A stretch of 64,000 bases of DNA from Deinococcus aquaticus (GCF_028622095.1 NZ_CP115165.1:620001-684000); one strand, 5' to 3'. Positions 31,915 through 40,672 are shown, numbered from the stretch's first letter. Notes: generated by a model not told the origin, from the letters alone. Made by a program: numbers and translations.

Positions 31915-34380
31915 ATGAGGTTCTCTTCGTTCGCGGTGGAAAGTGGTGGGGTGGCGGTGGCTGGTGGGCAGGGGTCCGAGGTGCGCGTGTGGGGCGAGTC
32001 GGACGTACTGGTGGTGTCGGCGCCGCTGCCTGGGGTGCTGCGGGTGCGGTTGATGCCGGAGGCGCGGGCGAACTCGCTGGGCTTTCCGCGCGCTCCGGTC
32101 AAGCAGAGTTTCGCGGTGCGGCCGGACCTGCCGGATGGCCTGAGCCTGAACGCGGCGGATCTGGATGACGAGTTGCTAGTGATCGGGGGTGGGTTGTCGT
32201 TCCGGCTGAACCGCGTGTCGGGGGCGTGGCAGGTGCTGACGGGGAGTGGGTCGTCGGCGCGGGTGCTGGTGTCGACCCCCGTGTGGGGCGGCGAGGCTCC
32301 GGCGCAGCGTCCGGCGCTGGATGCCGAGCGCTTCAACCTGCGCCGCTCGCGGCTGAGCCTGGAGGCTCCGGAGGGCGCGGCGTTCCTGGGGTTCGGGGAG
32401 CGGGTGGGGCCGATCGATAAGCGCGGCATGCACCTGACCTTCTGGAACACGGACTGCTTCCCGCATCACACGGAGACGGACCCGCTGTACGTGTCAGTGC
32501 CGTTCACGACGGTGCTGCACGGGGGCCGGGCGCACGGGGTGTTCGTGGATGAGCCGTGGCGGATGGAGGCGGACGTGGCGCGCGCGCATCCGCACGAGGT
32601 GCGGTGGGCGTCAGCGGGGCCGGAACTGGACGTGTACGTGCTGTCGGGGCCGCGTCCGGCGGATGTGCTGCGGCGGTACGCGGACCTGACGGGGTACGCG
32701 CCGATGCCGCCGCTGTGGGCGCTGGGGGCCGGTCAGAGTCGCTGGGGGTACCGCACGGCGGAGGACCTGCGGGCCGTGATTCAGGGGTACCGGGACCGGG
32801 GGCTGCCGCTGGACAGCGTGTACGTGGACATCGATTACATGGATGCGTACAAGGTGTGGACGGTCAGTCGCGCGAACTTCCCGGACCTGCGGGCGTTCGT
32901 ACGTGAGGCGGCCGCGCAGGGCGTGAAGCTCGTGCCGATCATCGATCCCGGCGTGAAGGTGGAGGCCGGGTACGACGTGTACGAGGAGGCGGTGCGTGGG
33001 GATCATCTGGTGCGCACGGCACGCGGGGACGTGCTGGTCGGCGAGGTCTGGCCGGACCCGGCGGTGTTCCCGGATTTCACGCGGCCCGAGGTGGTGGGCT
33101 GGTGGGCGGGCCGGCATAAGTTCTTCGCGGACCTGGGCATTCAGGGGCAGTGGAACGACATGAACGAGCCCGCGTGCTTCAGTCTGCGCGAGCCGCGTGA
33201 GACCGAGGGCAAGACGCTGCCGTACGACGCGCGGCATGGGAACCGCTCGCACCTGGAGGTGCATAACGCGTACGCGAACGGCATGAGCGAGGCGAGCCGC
33301 GCCGGGTACGCGAAGTTCAGTCCGCAGGTGCGCCCGTGGATTCTCACGCGGGCCGGGTACGCCGGGATTCAGCGGCACGCGACCGTCTGGACCGGGGATA
33401 ACACGGCCACGTGGTCGCACCTGTCCCTGAGTCTGCCCATGATTCAGGGGCTGGGGTTAAGTGGCATTCCGTTCGCCGGGGCGGACGTGGGCGGGTTTGG
33501 CGGGGACACGACCGGGGAGTTGCTGGCCCGCTGGTACCAGGCGGCCGTCGGGTACGCGTTCCTGCGCAACCACTCGGCGCTGGGCACGGCGGATCAGGAA
33601 CCCTGGCGGTTCGGGGACACCTTCACGGACGTGATCCGCGCGGCGCTGGAACTGCGCTACCGGCTGCTGCCGCACCTGTACACGCTGGCGCAGGCGGCGA
33701 CCCGCACGGCCCTGCCGGTCATGCGCCCGCTGGCGCTGCACTGGCCAGCCGACGAGGACGCTGTGCGCGAGGACACGCAGTACCTGCTGGGCGAGGGCCT
33801 GATGGTCGCGCCGGTCCTGCGGGCCGGGCACCGCCGCCGGCTGGTGTACCTCCCGGCGGGCCGCTGGGCGGAAGTGTTCAACCTCTCGGAGTTCGGGGCG
33901 GTGCACGCGGGCGCGCAGCACGTCGTGGCGAACGCGCCGCTTCACACGCTGCCCATGTACCTGCGGGCCGGGGAGGCCGTGCCGGTCACGGAGGCCGCGC
34001 TGCACACCACCTCGGCCCGCTGGGAGCGGCTGTCATGGCTGGTGCACGCGGGCCGCGACGGGTTCATCGGGCAGCTGTTCGAGGATGCCGGGGACGGCCC
34101 GGCCGGGGGTCGCCTGACCCGGCTGGTCGGCGAGCGTCAGGGAGCGCGCCTCGTCATCCGCCGTGAGGCCGAGGGCGACGCCGGGACGTTCGAGCAGCGC
34201 GAGGCCCTGCACATCCTGGGCCTGTCGCACGTGCGCGAGGTGCAGGGCGCAGCCAGTTTCGCGTACGAGGACGGCGTGCTGCGCCTGACCCTCCCGGCCC
34301 GCTGGCAGAGCGTGACGCTGCACCTCGACGACGACGGCGACGACGAGGTGCTGCCCGGCGACCTGCTGCCCATCGACTGA
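31915..34380 (+). CDS. GH31 family alpha-glucosidase
   Basis: Retaining alpha-glycosidase of family 31, 821 aa. An N-terminal beta-sandwich (about 1-240) precedes the TIM barrel. The barrel has GAGQSRWGY, YVDIDYMDAYKVW, the nucleophile Asp in GQWNDMNEP and the acid/base Asp in WTGDNTATW. Beta-sandwich domains follow to the C-terminus, which is acidic (DDDGDDEVLP). There is no signal peptide, so it acts inside the cell, probably on maltose- or isomaltose-type oligosaccharides. TACGCT lies 10 nt before the ATG. It is a single gene ending at a bidirectional terminator. Confidence 0.93.
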   Translation: MRFSSFAVESGGVAVAGGQGSEVRVWGESDVLVVSAPLPGVLRVRLMPEARANSLGFPRAPVKQSFAVRPDLPDGLSLNAADLDDELLVIGGGLSFRLNRVSGAWQVLTGSGSSARVLVSTPVWGGEAPAQRPALDAERFNLRRSRLSLEAPEGAAFLGFGERVGPIDKRGMHLTFWNTDCFPHHTETDPLYVSVPFTTVLHGGRAHGVFVDEPWRMEADVARAHPHEVRWASAGPELDVYVLSGPRPADVLRRYADLTGYAPMPPLWALGAGQSRWGYRTAEDLRAVIQGYRDRGLPLDSVYVDIDYMDAYKVWTVSRANFPDLRAFVREAAAQGVKLVPIIDPGVKVEAGYDVYEEAVRGDHLVRTARGDVLVGEVWPDPAVFPDFTRPEVVGWWAGRHKFFADLGIQGQWNDMNEPACFSLREPRETEGKTLPYDARHGNRSHLEVHNAYANGMSEASRAGYAKFSPQVRPWILTRAGYAGIQRHATVWTGDNTATWSHLSLSLPMIQGLGLSGIPFAGADVGGFGGDTTGELLARWYQAAVGYAFLRNHSALGTADQEPWRFGDTFTDVIRAALELRYRLLPHLYTLAQAATRTALPVMRPLALHWPADEDAVREDTQYLLGEGLMVAPVLRAGHRRRLVYLPAGRWAEVFNLSEFGAVHAGAQHVVANAPLHTLPMYLRAGEAVPVTEAALHTTSARWERLSWLVHAGRDGFIGQLFEDAGDGPAGGRLTRLVGERQGARLVIRREAEGDAGTFEQREALHILGLSHVREVQGAASFAYEDGVLRLTLPARWQSVTLHLDDDGDDEVLPGDLLPID

Positions 34381-34392
34381 TCCGATCAGAGC

Positions 34393-34423
34393 AGCGCCCC
34401 GCCGACTGAACGGGCGGGGCGCT
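34393..34423. terminator. Bidirectional hairpin between the GH31 gene and the transporter gene
   Basis: AGCGCCCCGCC and GGCGGGGCGCT form a perfect 11-bp stem with a 9-nt loop. It lies between convergent stop codons. Confidence 0.75.
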
Positions 34424-34440
34424 CTGCTGGACCGGTGAGG

Positions 34441-34995
34441 TCAGGTGGCGTTGCGTGTGGCGTGCCGGACACGCAGGGCGAACAGCGCGGCGATCAGGTA
34501 CTTGATGACGATGTCCGCGAAGATGATCTGCGCGATCTGCGAGGCGGGCATGTCGCCCCAGAAGGCCAGCAGGTTGAACAGCACGCTGTCCAGCGGGACG
34601 CTCACAGCGTTGCTGGCCAGCACCCGCGTCCACCAGCTGCGCTGGATCAGGCGCTGGTACACGGCGGTGTCGGCCAGTTCGCCGGCCAGGATGGCCAGGA
34701 AGCTCGCGCCGATGAACCGCCACGGGGTGCCCGTGATCAGTGCGACGGCGGTGTTCACGATCAGCGCGGCGGCGATGGCCACGTACACGGCGTTCAGGCC
34801 GCCGGCGCGGTGAATGCGGTCGCGCAGCGTGAACACCGCCGCGAAGAAGATGGTGCCCACGCTCAGCAGGCCGTACAGCGGCAGCGGAATGAAGGTATTC
34901 AGCGTCAGGTTCGCCAGCAGGATACTCAGGGCGTACAGGCCGATCAGCAGCAGGGGCAGCGGGGCGAGCAGGCTCCGCGCGGGGGGGGATTTCAT
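34441..34995 (-). CDS. Queuosine precursor transporter (YhhQ/VUT family)
   Basis: Integral membrane protein of 184 aa with about six helices. Family features are NAVYVAIAAALIVNTA, the IGASFLAILAGELADT segment, NAVSVPLDSVLFNLLAFWG and a terminal FADIVIKYLIAALFALR. This family takes up queuosine precursors such as preQ0 or preQ1 for tRNA modification. The start at 34995 is set by GGAGGT 7 nt upstream. The upstream 150 bp were searched by eye for a preQ1 riboswitch and nothing convincing was found. No queuosine synthesis gene is adjacent. Confidence 0.85.
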   Translation of the reverse strand: MKSPPARSLLAPLPLLLIGLYALSILLANLTLNTFIPLPLYGLLSVGTIFFAAVFTLRDRIHRAGGLNAVYVAIAAALIVNTAVALITGTPWRFIGASFLAILAGELADTAVYQRLIQRSWWTRVLASNAVSVPLDSVLFNLLAFWGDMPASQIAQIIFADIVIKYLIAALFALRVRHATRNAT

Positions 34996-35147
34996 AGGGG
35001 TGACCTCCGGCCGCAGCGACAACACAGGTCACGGGCCGCCCACGAGCTTACAGCATTTGCCATAAAGAAAGCATCTTGATGGCCGAGCGGAGCGAGTGAA
35101 TTTGACCGAGCAGGACGGACTGGAACAGCCGCGAAGCAGAGAATGGA

Positions 35148-35175
35148 GGCATCAGGAAAAAGGATTCCTGATGCC
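35148..35175. other. 11-bp palindrome in the transporter upstream region
   Basis: GGCATCAGGAA and TTCCTGATGCC are perfect complements around a 6-nt loop. The surrounding 35040-35200 is less GC-rich than the genes around it. Its role is unknown: it could terminate the Nudix-like gene's transcript on the minus strand or be part of a repeat. Confidence 0.5.
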
Positions 35176-35240
35176 GTAATTCGGAGCACCGCTCTAACCC
35201 ATGGCGGCTTTCAGGCGTGCGGGGGCCGGTGGGGGTGCGG

Positions 35241-35753
35241 TCAGCGGCGGCGGCCGAAGCGCAGGCGGGGCTGGGCGGGTTCGTCGGGTGCGGCGGCTCC
35301 CTGGGTGGTTTCGAATTCACGGACGGCGGCGGCCAGCCACTCGGGGTACGCGCCCGTTTCGAGCAGTTCCCGCTGCGGAATCCAGTCGGCGGCCGTGATC
35401 AGGTCGGCGTTGGGGGCCAGGATGCCCGCGCTGTACTCGGTGCCGAAGATCATGTTCAGCCGGGCGTCCGCGCCGCTGTCCTGCGGGCCGCGCGAGGCGT
35501 GCGACCCGATGAGTTTCAGGTCACTGACGACCAGTTTCACCTGTTCGCGGATCACGCGGCGCAGGTTCATCTCGACGAGGTTCTGGCCGCTGCTCAGGCC
35601 CAGCAGCAGGCCCGGCAGGCCCTGGTCCCCGCCGGGCAGCAGGGGCTGGTGGGGCCGGACGATCAGGTACGCGCCCCGGTGACGGATAAGCGCGAACACG
35701 CCCACCTGAAAGGTGGCGGGCACGGTCTGTTCTACGGTGTGCATGCTGGTCAC
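35241..35753 (-). CDS. Nudix-fold protein with a degenerate Nudix box
   Basis: The 170-aa product has the strand pattern of a Nudix hydrolase: FQVGVFALIRHRGAYLIVRPH, a long loop, a helix, then RLNMIFGTEY and ITAADWIPQREL. The catalytic box GX5EX7REUXEE is not preserved. The helix reads NLVEMNLRRVIREQVKLVV with the Glu ladder largely missing, so metal-dependent hydrolysis is doubtful. The GTG at 35753 is chosen because AGGAG lies 5 nt upstream; an ATG 9 nt later is possible. The last 20 residues are Pro/Arg-rich and probably disordered. Confidence 0.65.
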   Translation of the reverse strand: MTSMHTVEQTVPATFQVGVFALIRHRGAYLIVRPHQPLLPGGDQGLPGLLLGLSSGQNLVEMNLRRVIREQVKLVVSDLKLIGSHASRGPQDSGADARLNMIFGTEYSAGILAPNADLITAADWIPQRELLETGAYPEWLAAAVREFETTQGAAAPDEPAQPRLRFGRRR

Positions 35754-35896
35754 GGGAACTCCTGTGCAGGCCGGGGGTGGGGCGTGGTCCTGCCCCACCG
35801 GGCGCTGCGCCCATTGTAGTGCCTGCCTGCCGGCCCTGAGGACCGACTTACCGGCCGACCTGCCGGGGGTATCCGGCCGGGGGGGGTGATGGGTGG

Positions 35897-36103
35897 TCAT
35901 ACGGGTTCCGTTCGTTCCTTCTGGCATCCGCTCGGGTTGAACGGTTGTTGCAGACCATCTAAGTACGTTGAAGCTAACACTGCGAGATTCCGGGAAAGCG
36001 CCGGAACCTCTCCATTCCCGCTTCAACGTACTTTCTTCTGCTACGCGCTCCGCGCGGTTTATCTACAAGACAAACGCAGTGTACTTAACCGGCGTCCGTA
36101 TCA
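35897..36103. repeat. MITE-like dispersed repeat, family A, copy with a nested insertion (201 bp)
   Basis: The left end is TACGGGTTCCG and the right end GGCGTCCGTA, flanked by TCA on both sides (35897-35899 and 36101-36103). The right TCA is the stop codon of the ureohydrolase-like gene. After the usual GGTTGAACGGTT and CAGACCAT the family sequence stops at about 35958, and unrelated AT-richer sequence with its own inverted repeat takes over. Confidence 0.75.
35961..36033. repeat. Nested inverted-repeat unit inside the family A copy
   Basis: AAGTACGTTGAAGC (35961-35974) and GCTTCAACGTACTT (36020-36033) are perfect 14-bp inverted repeats around a 45-bp core that itself holds TTCCGG and CCGGAA. 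It looks like a second, smaller element inserted into the first. No other copy was found in this window. Confidence 0.65.
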
Positions 36104-36778
36104 GGAGCGGCGCAGCGGGGCCACGATGGGTGCGGCGTTCAGTGTACAGGCCAGTTCCTCCAGGGCGGCGTCGTGCGCGGGGTTCGTCCAGGCGGGGGAC
36201 TGCACCAGCAGCAGCGAGGTCACCCGCGCCGGGTCGGGCAGGCCCGCGCCGGGTTCCGGCTGGCGCAGCAGGGTGGTGCGCGCCAGCAGGGGCGCGGGCA
36301 GCAGGTCGCGGATCTCGCCGCGCGTGCGGTCCAGGTCGTGGCCCTCCGCAACGGGCAGGTCCGCGTGCCAGTCGGGGTACAGGGTGGTGACGTGCCCGAT
36401 CAGGCCTCGCGCGAGGCCCAGACCCGCCCAGTTGCCCGGGCGGACGCGCGCAGGGTCGCCGCTGCGGCTGCCCAGATCATGGTGGGAATCGAGATTCAGG
36501 ACGTCCAGGCCGGGGTACCGTTCCAGCCACGCCCAGGCGTCCGCGTGACTGAGGGTCACGAACGCCGGAACGCCCGCGTAGGCGCGCAGCGCCTCCCAGC
36601 CGGGGTACAGCGGGAAGTCCGCGTCCAGCGCCGCCCAGTCGCTCCCACCGCGCCTGTGAACGCGGTGGGTCCAGGCGGCGTGGCGGTCGTGGTCCCGGTC
36701 GCGGGTGCCCCAGATCGGCGCGTCGAACACCAGTTCACGAGTGCCCGAGAAGGCGTCCCAGTCGATACTCAGCAGCAC
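36101..36778 (-). CDS. Ureohydrolase-like conserved protein, 225 aa
   Basis: A conserved protein with two metal-site-like motifs, LSIDWDAFSG at the N-terminus (residues 3-12) and LNLDSHHDLGS in the centre (about 95). These recall the aspartate/histidine clusters of arginase-fold hydrolases and the UPF0489 group. The reaction and substrate are not known. The start is GTG at 36778, 6 nt after TAAGCT, a leaderless-type arrangement that supports it over internal ATGs. Its stop codon is the flank of the composite repeat. Confidence 0.55.
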   Translation of the reverse strand: MLLSIDWDAFSGTRELVFDAPIWGTRDRDHDRHAAWTHRVHRRGGSDWAALDADFPLYPGWEALRAYAGVPAFVTLSHADAWAWLERYPGLDVLNLDSHHDLGSRSGDPARVRPGNWAGLGLARGLIGHVTTLYPDWHADLPVAEGHDLDRTRGEIRDLLPAPLLARTTLLRQPEPGAGLPDPARVTSLLLVQSPAWTNPAHDAALEELACTLNAAPIVAPLRRS

Positions 36779-36792
36779 GCCTCCAGCTTACG

Positions 36793-36827
36793 CGGATGGC
36801 GGATGGCGGATGGCGGATGGCGGATGG
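36793..36827. repeat. Five tandem copies of a 7-bp unit (GCGGATG)
   Basis: Exact head-to-tail repeats of GCGGATG in the gap between the ureohydrolase-like gene start and the 3' end of the acetyltransferase cluster. This is a simple sequence repeat prone to length change. It lies just upstream of the TAAGCT promoter of the minus-strand gene. Confidence 0.8.
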
Positions 36828-36889
36828 TCAACAGCGTCTGCTCGGCGTACCCGCCCATGTCAAGCCAACCCACTGCCCACTCCCCTCCT

Positions 36890-37846
36890 TCACCCGAAGC
36901 GGATCAAGTACGACACGCTGGCGGGGTCGCGCACGAAGCCCAGGCGGTCGTTGATGGCGAGCATGGGGGCGTTGTCGCTGGCGTTGTCGGTGCGGATGGT
37001 GGGGGCGCCCAGGGTGCGGGCGGCGCGGATCGCGGCGAGTTTCAGGGCGGTGGCGACGCCCTGACCGCGCCAGGAGCGGGTAACGCCGGTCAGGCCGGTC
37101 AGCAGGTCCGGGCTGGCTCCGCTGCGGAAGCAGACGGTCTGCCCCACCCACTCCCCGCCGACCTCGGCAATCAGGTAGGCGTCCGGGAGGAGGCCGGGGT
37201 CGCCCAGTACGCCGTCCTCGAACACCTGCCGGGACAGGGGTGTGGCGGGTTCCGCGCGGGGGACATCCTGGCGGACGTCGCTCATCAGGGCGTGCAGGCG
37301 GCCCACGAGGTCCGGCGTGCCCGCCGCGCGCAGGTCGGCCAGCGTGCGGATGCGGACGCCCCGCGACTGCACCCGGTCTTCCAGCGCGGCGTACGGAGCA
37401 GCGTCGAAGTCCGGGACGCTCAGGGTGGACATGAAGTACCGCCTGTCGCCCACGAAGCCCCGGCGGGTCAGGAAGCCCGGCGCGACCGGGTGGTCCTCGC
37501 GCGCCAGGAGGCGGGCAGACTCGGCGCCCCGGCCGCGCAGTTCGGCGTGTAGCGCCTGCCACAGCGCTCCGCCCACCCCGCGCCCCTGCGCGTGCGGGGC
37601 CACGGCGAGGTCCAGGCCGTAGCGGTGCGGGTGGAACGCGCCGGGATTCTGGTGGTACGCGGCGACGCCCAGTACCTCTGCCCCGTCACGCGCCACGAGG
37701 ACCGCCCAGCCGTAGCCCCAGTCCCGCTGTTCGTGCATCTGGTGGCGGAACTCCTCGCCGGTCAGGGGGTCGTGCGGGTTCGCGCCGGTCAGGATGGCGG
37801 CCGCCGCTTCCCACTCGTGCGCAGCGATGGGGGTCACGGTGGTCAT
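36890..37846 (-). CDS. Double-GNAT acetyltransferase, paralogue 3 of the cluster
   Basis: A 318-aa protein with two GNAT N-acetyltransferase domains, at about 1-150 and 160-318. The acetyl-CoA-binding loops are AQGRGVGGALW (first domain) and WRGQGVATALK (second). The last strand-helix reads DNAPMLAINDRLGF, as in the other two paralogues. The two-domain plan resembles mycothiol synthase MshD-like proteins, but the substrate is unknown. Its start overlaps the upstream gene's stop by 4 nt. It is the last gene of a three-gene operon. Confidence 0.85.
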   Translation of the reverse strand: MTTVTPIAAHEWEAAAAILTGANPHDPLTGEEFRHQMHEQRDWGYGWAVLVARDGAEVLGVAAYHQNPGAFHPHRYGLDLAVAPHAQGRGVGGALWQALHAELRGRGAESARLLAREDHPVAPGFLTRRGFVGDRRYFMSTLSVPDFDAAPYAALEDRVQSRGVRIRTLADLRAAGTPDLVGRLHALMSDVRQDVPRAEPATPLSRQVFEDGVLGDPGLLPDAYLIAEVGGEWVGQTVCFRSGASPDLLTGLTGVTRSWRGQGVATALKLAAIRAARTLGAPTIRTDNASDNAPMLAINDRLGFVRDPASVSYLIRFG

Positions 37847-38835
37847 CCGTCTGCCCGGCCGCGCTGCATCTCGACCCAGGCGACGCGCGGGCGGAAGCCC
37901 AGGCGTTCGTTCAGGGCCAGCATGGGGGCGTTGGTGGTGGCGTTCCCGGTCCAGACTTCATGGGCGCCCAGGTCGCGTGCGAGGTCCAGGGCGCGGAGTT
38001 TCAGGGCCAGGGCCAGTCCCTGACGCCGCCACGCGCGGGTGGTGCCGGTCAGGCCGGTGTTCAGGCGGTGCGGGTCGCCGTCCTCCAGTTCCAGTTCGGA
38101 CAGGGCCGCGACCTCGCCGCCCTCGGTGATGGCCAGCAGCACGCCGCCCGGCAGGAAGTGCGGGGCCTGCAGGCGCTGGCGGAAGTCCTCGGGCGTGACG
38201 GGCGTGGCGGGCGAGGTGCGCGGCACGTCGGCCCGCGCCTGCTGGAAGCCCCGGTAGTACGCGTCACGGGCGGCGTCCTCGCCGGTCTGGGCGCACAGGT
38301 CGGCGTACGTGACGGCGCGCACCCCGGCTGGCAGGGCGCGCTGGGCGGCCCAGGCGTGCGGGTCGAAGTCCGCGAGGGTCAGGACGTTGTCGAAAAAACG
38401 CATGACTTCCCGGAAGTCCCGGCGGTTCAGGAACGCCAGCGAGTCCGGGTCGTCCTCGTACGCGCCGGCCAGGACCTCGCGTGCGCCGCGCCCGCGCAGG
38501 TGGCCTTCCAGCGTGGCGGCCAGCGCCCGCCCGACGCCCTGCCCGCGCGCGTCGGGGTGCACGCCCACCTCGGCGTGGTAGCGGTCCGGGTGGTACATGC
38601 CCGCGAACTGCATGACGGACGCCACGCCCAGCAGCGCCGGCTGACCGTCCCGGGTAGCCTCGGCGGTCCAGAGGGCCACGTGCAGGCCCAGCGGGTGCCC
38701 GCGCAGGCTGCCCAGGTGGTGGTCGAGCGCGGCGGTGCTCAGGGGGTGGCGGGGGTTCACGGCCGTCATCAGGTCGGCCAGCGCGGCGTGGTCGGCGTCC
38801 GTGGCGGGACGCAGCGTGAAGGGGGCGGCGGTCAC
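37843..38835 (-). CDS. Double-GNAT acetyltransferase, paralogue 2 of the cluster
   Basis: A 330-aa paralogue of both neighbours. The first GNAT domain has HPDARGQGVGRALAATLE and the second has WRRQGLALALKLRALDLA, with TNAPMLALNERLGF near the end. It overlaps the genes before and after by 4 nt each (ATGA), so translation is coupled. The substrate is unknown. The region linking the domains (about 165-215) is the most divergent between paralogues. Confidence 0.85.
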   Translation of the reverse strand: MTAAPFTLRPATDADHAALADLMTAVNPRHPLSTAALDHHLGSLRGHPLGLHVALWTAEATRDGQPALLGVASVMQFAGMYHPDRYHAEVGVHPDARGQGVGRALAATLEGHLRGRGAREVLAGAYEDDPDSLAFLNRRDFREVMRFFDNVLTLADFDPHAWAAQRALPAGVRAVTYADLCAQTGEDAARDAYYRGFQQARADVPRTSPATPVTPEDFRQRLQAPHFLPGGVLLAITEGGEVAALSELELEDGDPHRLNTGLTGTTRAWRRQGLALALKLRALDLARDLGAHEVWTGNATTNAPMLALNERLGFRPRVAWVEMQRGRADG

Positions 38836-39866
38836 GCGGTTTCCTCCGGGGTGGGAATGGGTCGGCGCTCGCCGGTCAGGGGGTCCAGGTGCAGTTCGTA
38901 GCGGCTGCGGGTCGGGCCGCGCTGGAATCCCAGCGCGCGGTTCATGTTCAGCATGGCCTTGTTGGGCGGATCGTTGAAGGTGCGGATCTCGCCGCCCCCT
39001 GCGGCGGCCAGGGCGCGCATCGCGGCGACCTTCAGGGCCTTGGCCACGCCGCGCCCCCGGTCCTCGCGGCGCACGCCGGTCATGCCGATGACATAGAACC
39101 CGGCCGGGTTACGCATCAGGCTGCTGTACCCCACGTACGGGCCGGTCAGGGGGTCCTGCACGTCCGGGCGCACGGCCACGAAGGACAGGTCGTGGCTGAA
39201 GGTGGGGTCCTCGATCTCCTGCCTGACCCACGCATCGAACGGCCGCCGCGTCAGGGTCTGCCCCATCGGCACGTCCTGGAACAGCTTCCAGTCGAGTTCC
39301 CACAGGCGGCGGTCGCGCTCGGGGTCACCCGCGAGGTCCGCGACCGACCGCAACTGCACGCCGTCTGCCGCCACGGCACCCATCAGGTCGTCGAAGGTGC
39401 TCAGTTCGGCGGCGTCGGTGTGCAGGCGGGACTCGAAGCGGTCCCAGGTGCGCGTGAAGCCCCGCGCGGCCAGGAACGCCCGGCCCGGCGCGTCGCGGTC
39501 CTGGTCGCTGAGCATGGTGCGGATATCCTGCGCGCCCCGCGCCCGCAACTGCTCTGTCAGCGCCGCGTACAGCGCCCGCCCGATGCCCTGCCCGCGCGCG
39601 TCCGGGTGCACCGTGAGCCCACCGAAGTACCGCCACTCCTCGAACGCGAAGTCGTCATGCCCGGCGTTGCCGACGCCCACGATCCGGCCGTCCTGCTCGG
39701 CCACCAGCTCGTACCGGTACAGGTTCGGGTCGTGCGCGGCGTCCCACACGACCAGCATGTCAGGCGTGACCGGCCAGTCGGGATCGGCGGCGCTCAGCAG
39801 GGCCGCCACGCCGGGAAAGTCCTGTGGTGTGCGCAGTCCGCGCAGCGTGAAAGGCTCAGGGGTCAT
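38832..39866 (-). CDS. Double-GNAT acetyltransferase, paralogue 1 of the cluster
   Basis: A 344-aa first gene of the three-gene cluster. The first domain has HPDARGQGIGRALYAAL and the second has REDRGRGVAKALKVAAM, with NKAMLNMNRALGFQR near the end. Both domains look competent for acetyl-CoA binding. It is divergent from the PIG-L deacetylase gene (108 bp between starts). An adjacent deacetylase and MshD-like acetyltransferases could suggest thiol-cofactor metabolism, but this is only inference. Confidence 0.85.
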   Translation of the reverse strand: MTPEPFTLRGLRTPQDFPGVAALLSAADPDWPVTPDMLVVWDAAHDPNLYRYELVAEQDGRIVGVGNAGHDDFAFEEWRYFGGLTVHPDARGQGIGRALYAALTEQLRARGAQDIRTMLSDQDRDAPGRAFLAARGFTRTWDRFESRLHTDAAELSTFDDLMGAVAADGVQLRSVADLAGDPERDRRLWELDWKLFQDVPMGQTLTRRPFDAWVRQEIEDPTFSHDLSFVAVRPDVQDPLTGPYVGYSSLMRNPAGFYVIGMTGVRREDRGRGVAKALKVAAMRALAAAGGGEIRTFNDPPNKAMLNMNRALGFQRGPTRSRYELHLDPLTGERRPIPTPEETA

Positions 39867-39974
39867 GCGCCCATCATGCGGGCTGCCCGGTCAGGGCCGC
39901 ATCCGCCAGCACGCCTACGCGCCCCGGGCGGCGTGACCCGCCCGGTAACGCGCCGCCCGTCCTATGCTGGGCGG

Positions 39975-40652
39975 ATGAGTGAAGGACTGAAACTGCTGCT
40001 GATCGTGCCCCACCCGGACGACGAGGTGTACGGCGCGTCCGGCACCCTGATGGGCCACCTGGAAGCCGGGGAGGCCTGCGGGCTGGTGACCCTGACGCGA
40101 GGCGAGGCGGGCCGCACGCTGGGCCTGTGCGACACGCCGCAGGAACTGGCGCGGATGCGCGAGGTGGAACTGGCCGCGTGCCTGGACGTGATCGGGCTGA
40201 CCAGCCCCGGGGCGCGGGCGGGCGGCAGCGTGTTCGAGCACCACCACTTTCCGGACAAGTACCTGAAAGACGAGTCCCTGGACGAACTGACCGCCGTGGC
40301 GAGCGAGGCCATGACCCGCCTGCGCCCGGAGGTCGTGCTGACCTTCCCGCCCAATGGCAGTAACGGCCACCCGGATCACGTGACCACGCACCGCGCCGTG
40401 AAGGCCGCCTGGGACGCCCTGCCGGACGGTGAGCGTCCGCGCCTGTGGTACTACGCCAGCGACGTGCCGCCCGAGAACGAGGACCTGCGCGCCCAGTGGC
40501 TCGCCCCGAACGTCCGCCACGACGTGAGCCGCTTCATCGTGCGGAAGTTGCAGGCCATCGCCTGCCACCGCACGCAGGCGCTGAGCACCGTGGATTTCAT
40601 CCGCAAGTTCCCGGACCGCATCCCGGAAGAAACCTTCCACGAAGTGCAGTGA
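39975..40652 (+). CDS. PIG-L family deacetylase, BshB2-like
   Basis: Zinc-dependent N-acetylglucosamine-type deacetylase, 225 aa. The metal-binding motifs are PHPDDEVYGASG (about 12-23) and NGHPDHVTTHR (about 133). The N-terminal half, with LTRGEAGRTLG, is close to the BshB2 subgroup that deacetylates GlcNAc-malate in bacillithiol synthesis. Deinococcus species make bacillithiol, so that is the most likely role. The ATG follows TATGCT by 6 nt. It ends at a nested hairpin shared with a convergent gene. Confidence 0.8.
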   Translation: MSEGLKLLLIVPHPDDEVYGASGTLMGHLEAGEACGLVTLTRGEAGRTLGLCDTPQELARMREVELAACLDVIGLTSPGARAGGSVFEHHHFPDKYLKDESLDELTAVASEAMTRLRPEVVLTFPPNGSNGHPDHVTTHRAVKAAWDALPDGERPRLWYYASDVPPENEDLRAQWLAPNVRHDVSRFIVRKLQAIACHRTQALSTVDFIRKFPDRIPEETFHEVQ

Positions 40653-40672
40653 CAGCGCGGGAATAGCGGGGC

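Noticed and set aside
34996..35190. preQ1 riboswitch upstream of the queuosine-precursor transporter
   Set aside because: No preQ1-type pseudoknot core could be drawn; only an unrelated 11-bp palindrome is visible. A covariance-model search would settle it.
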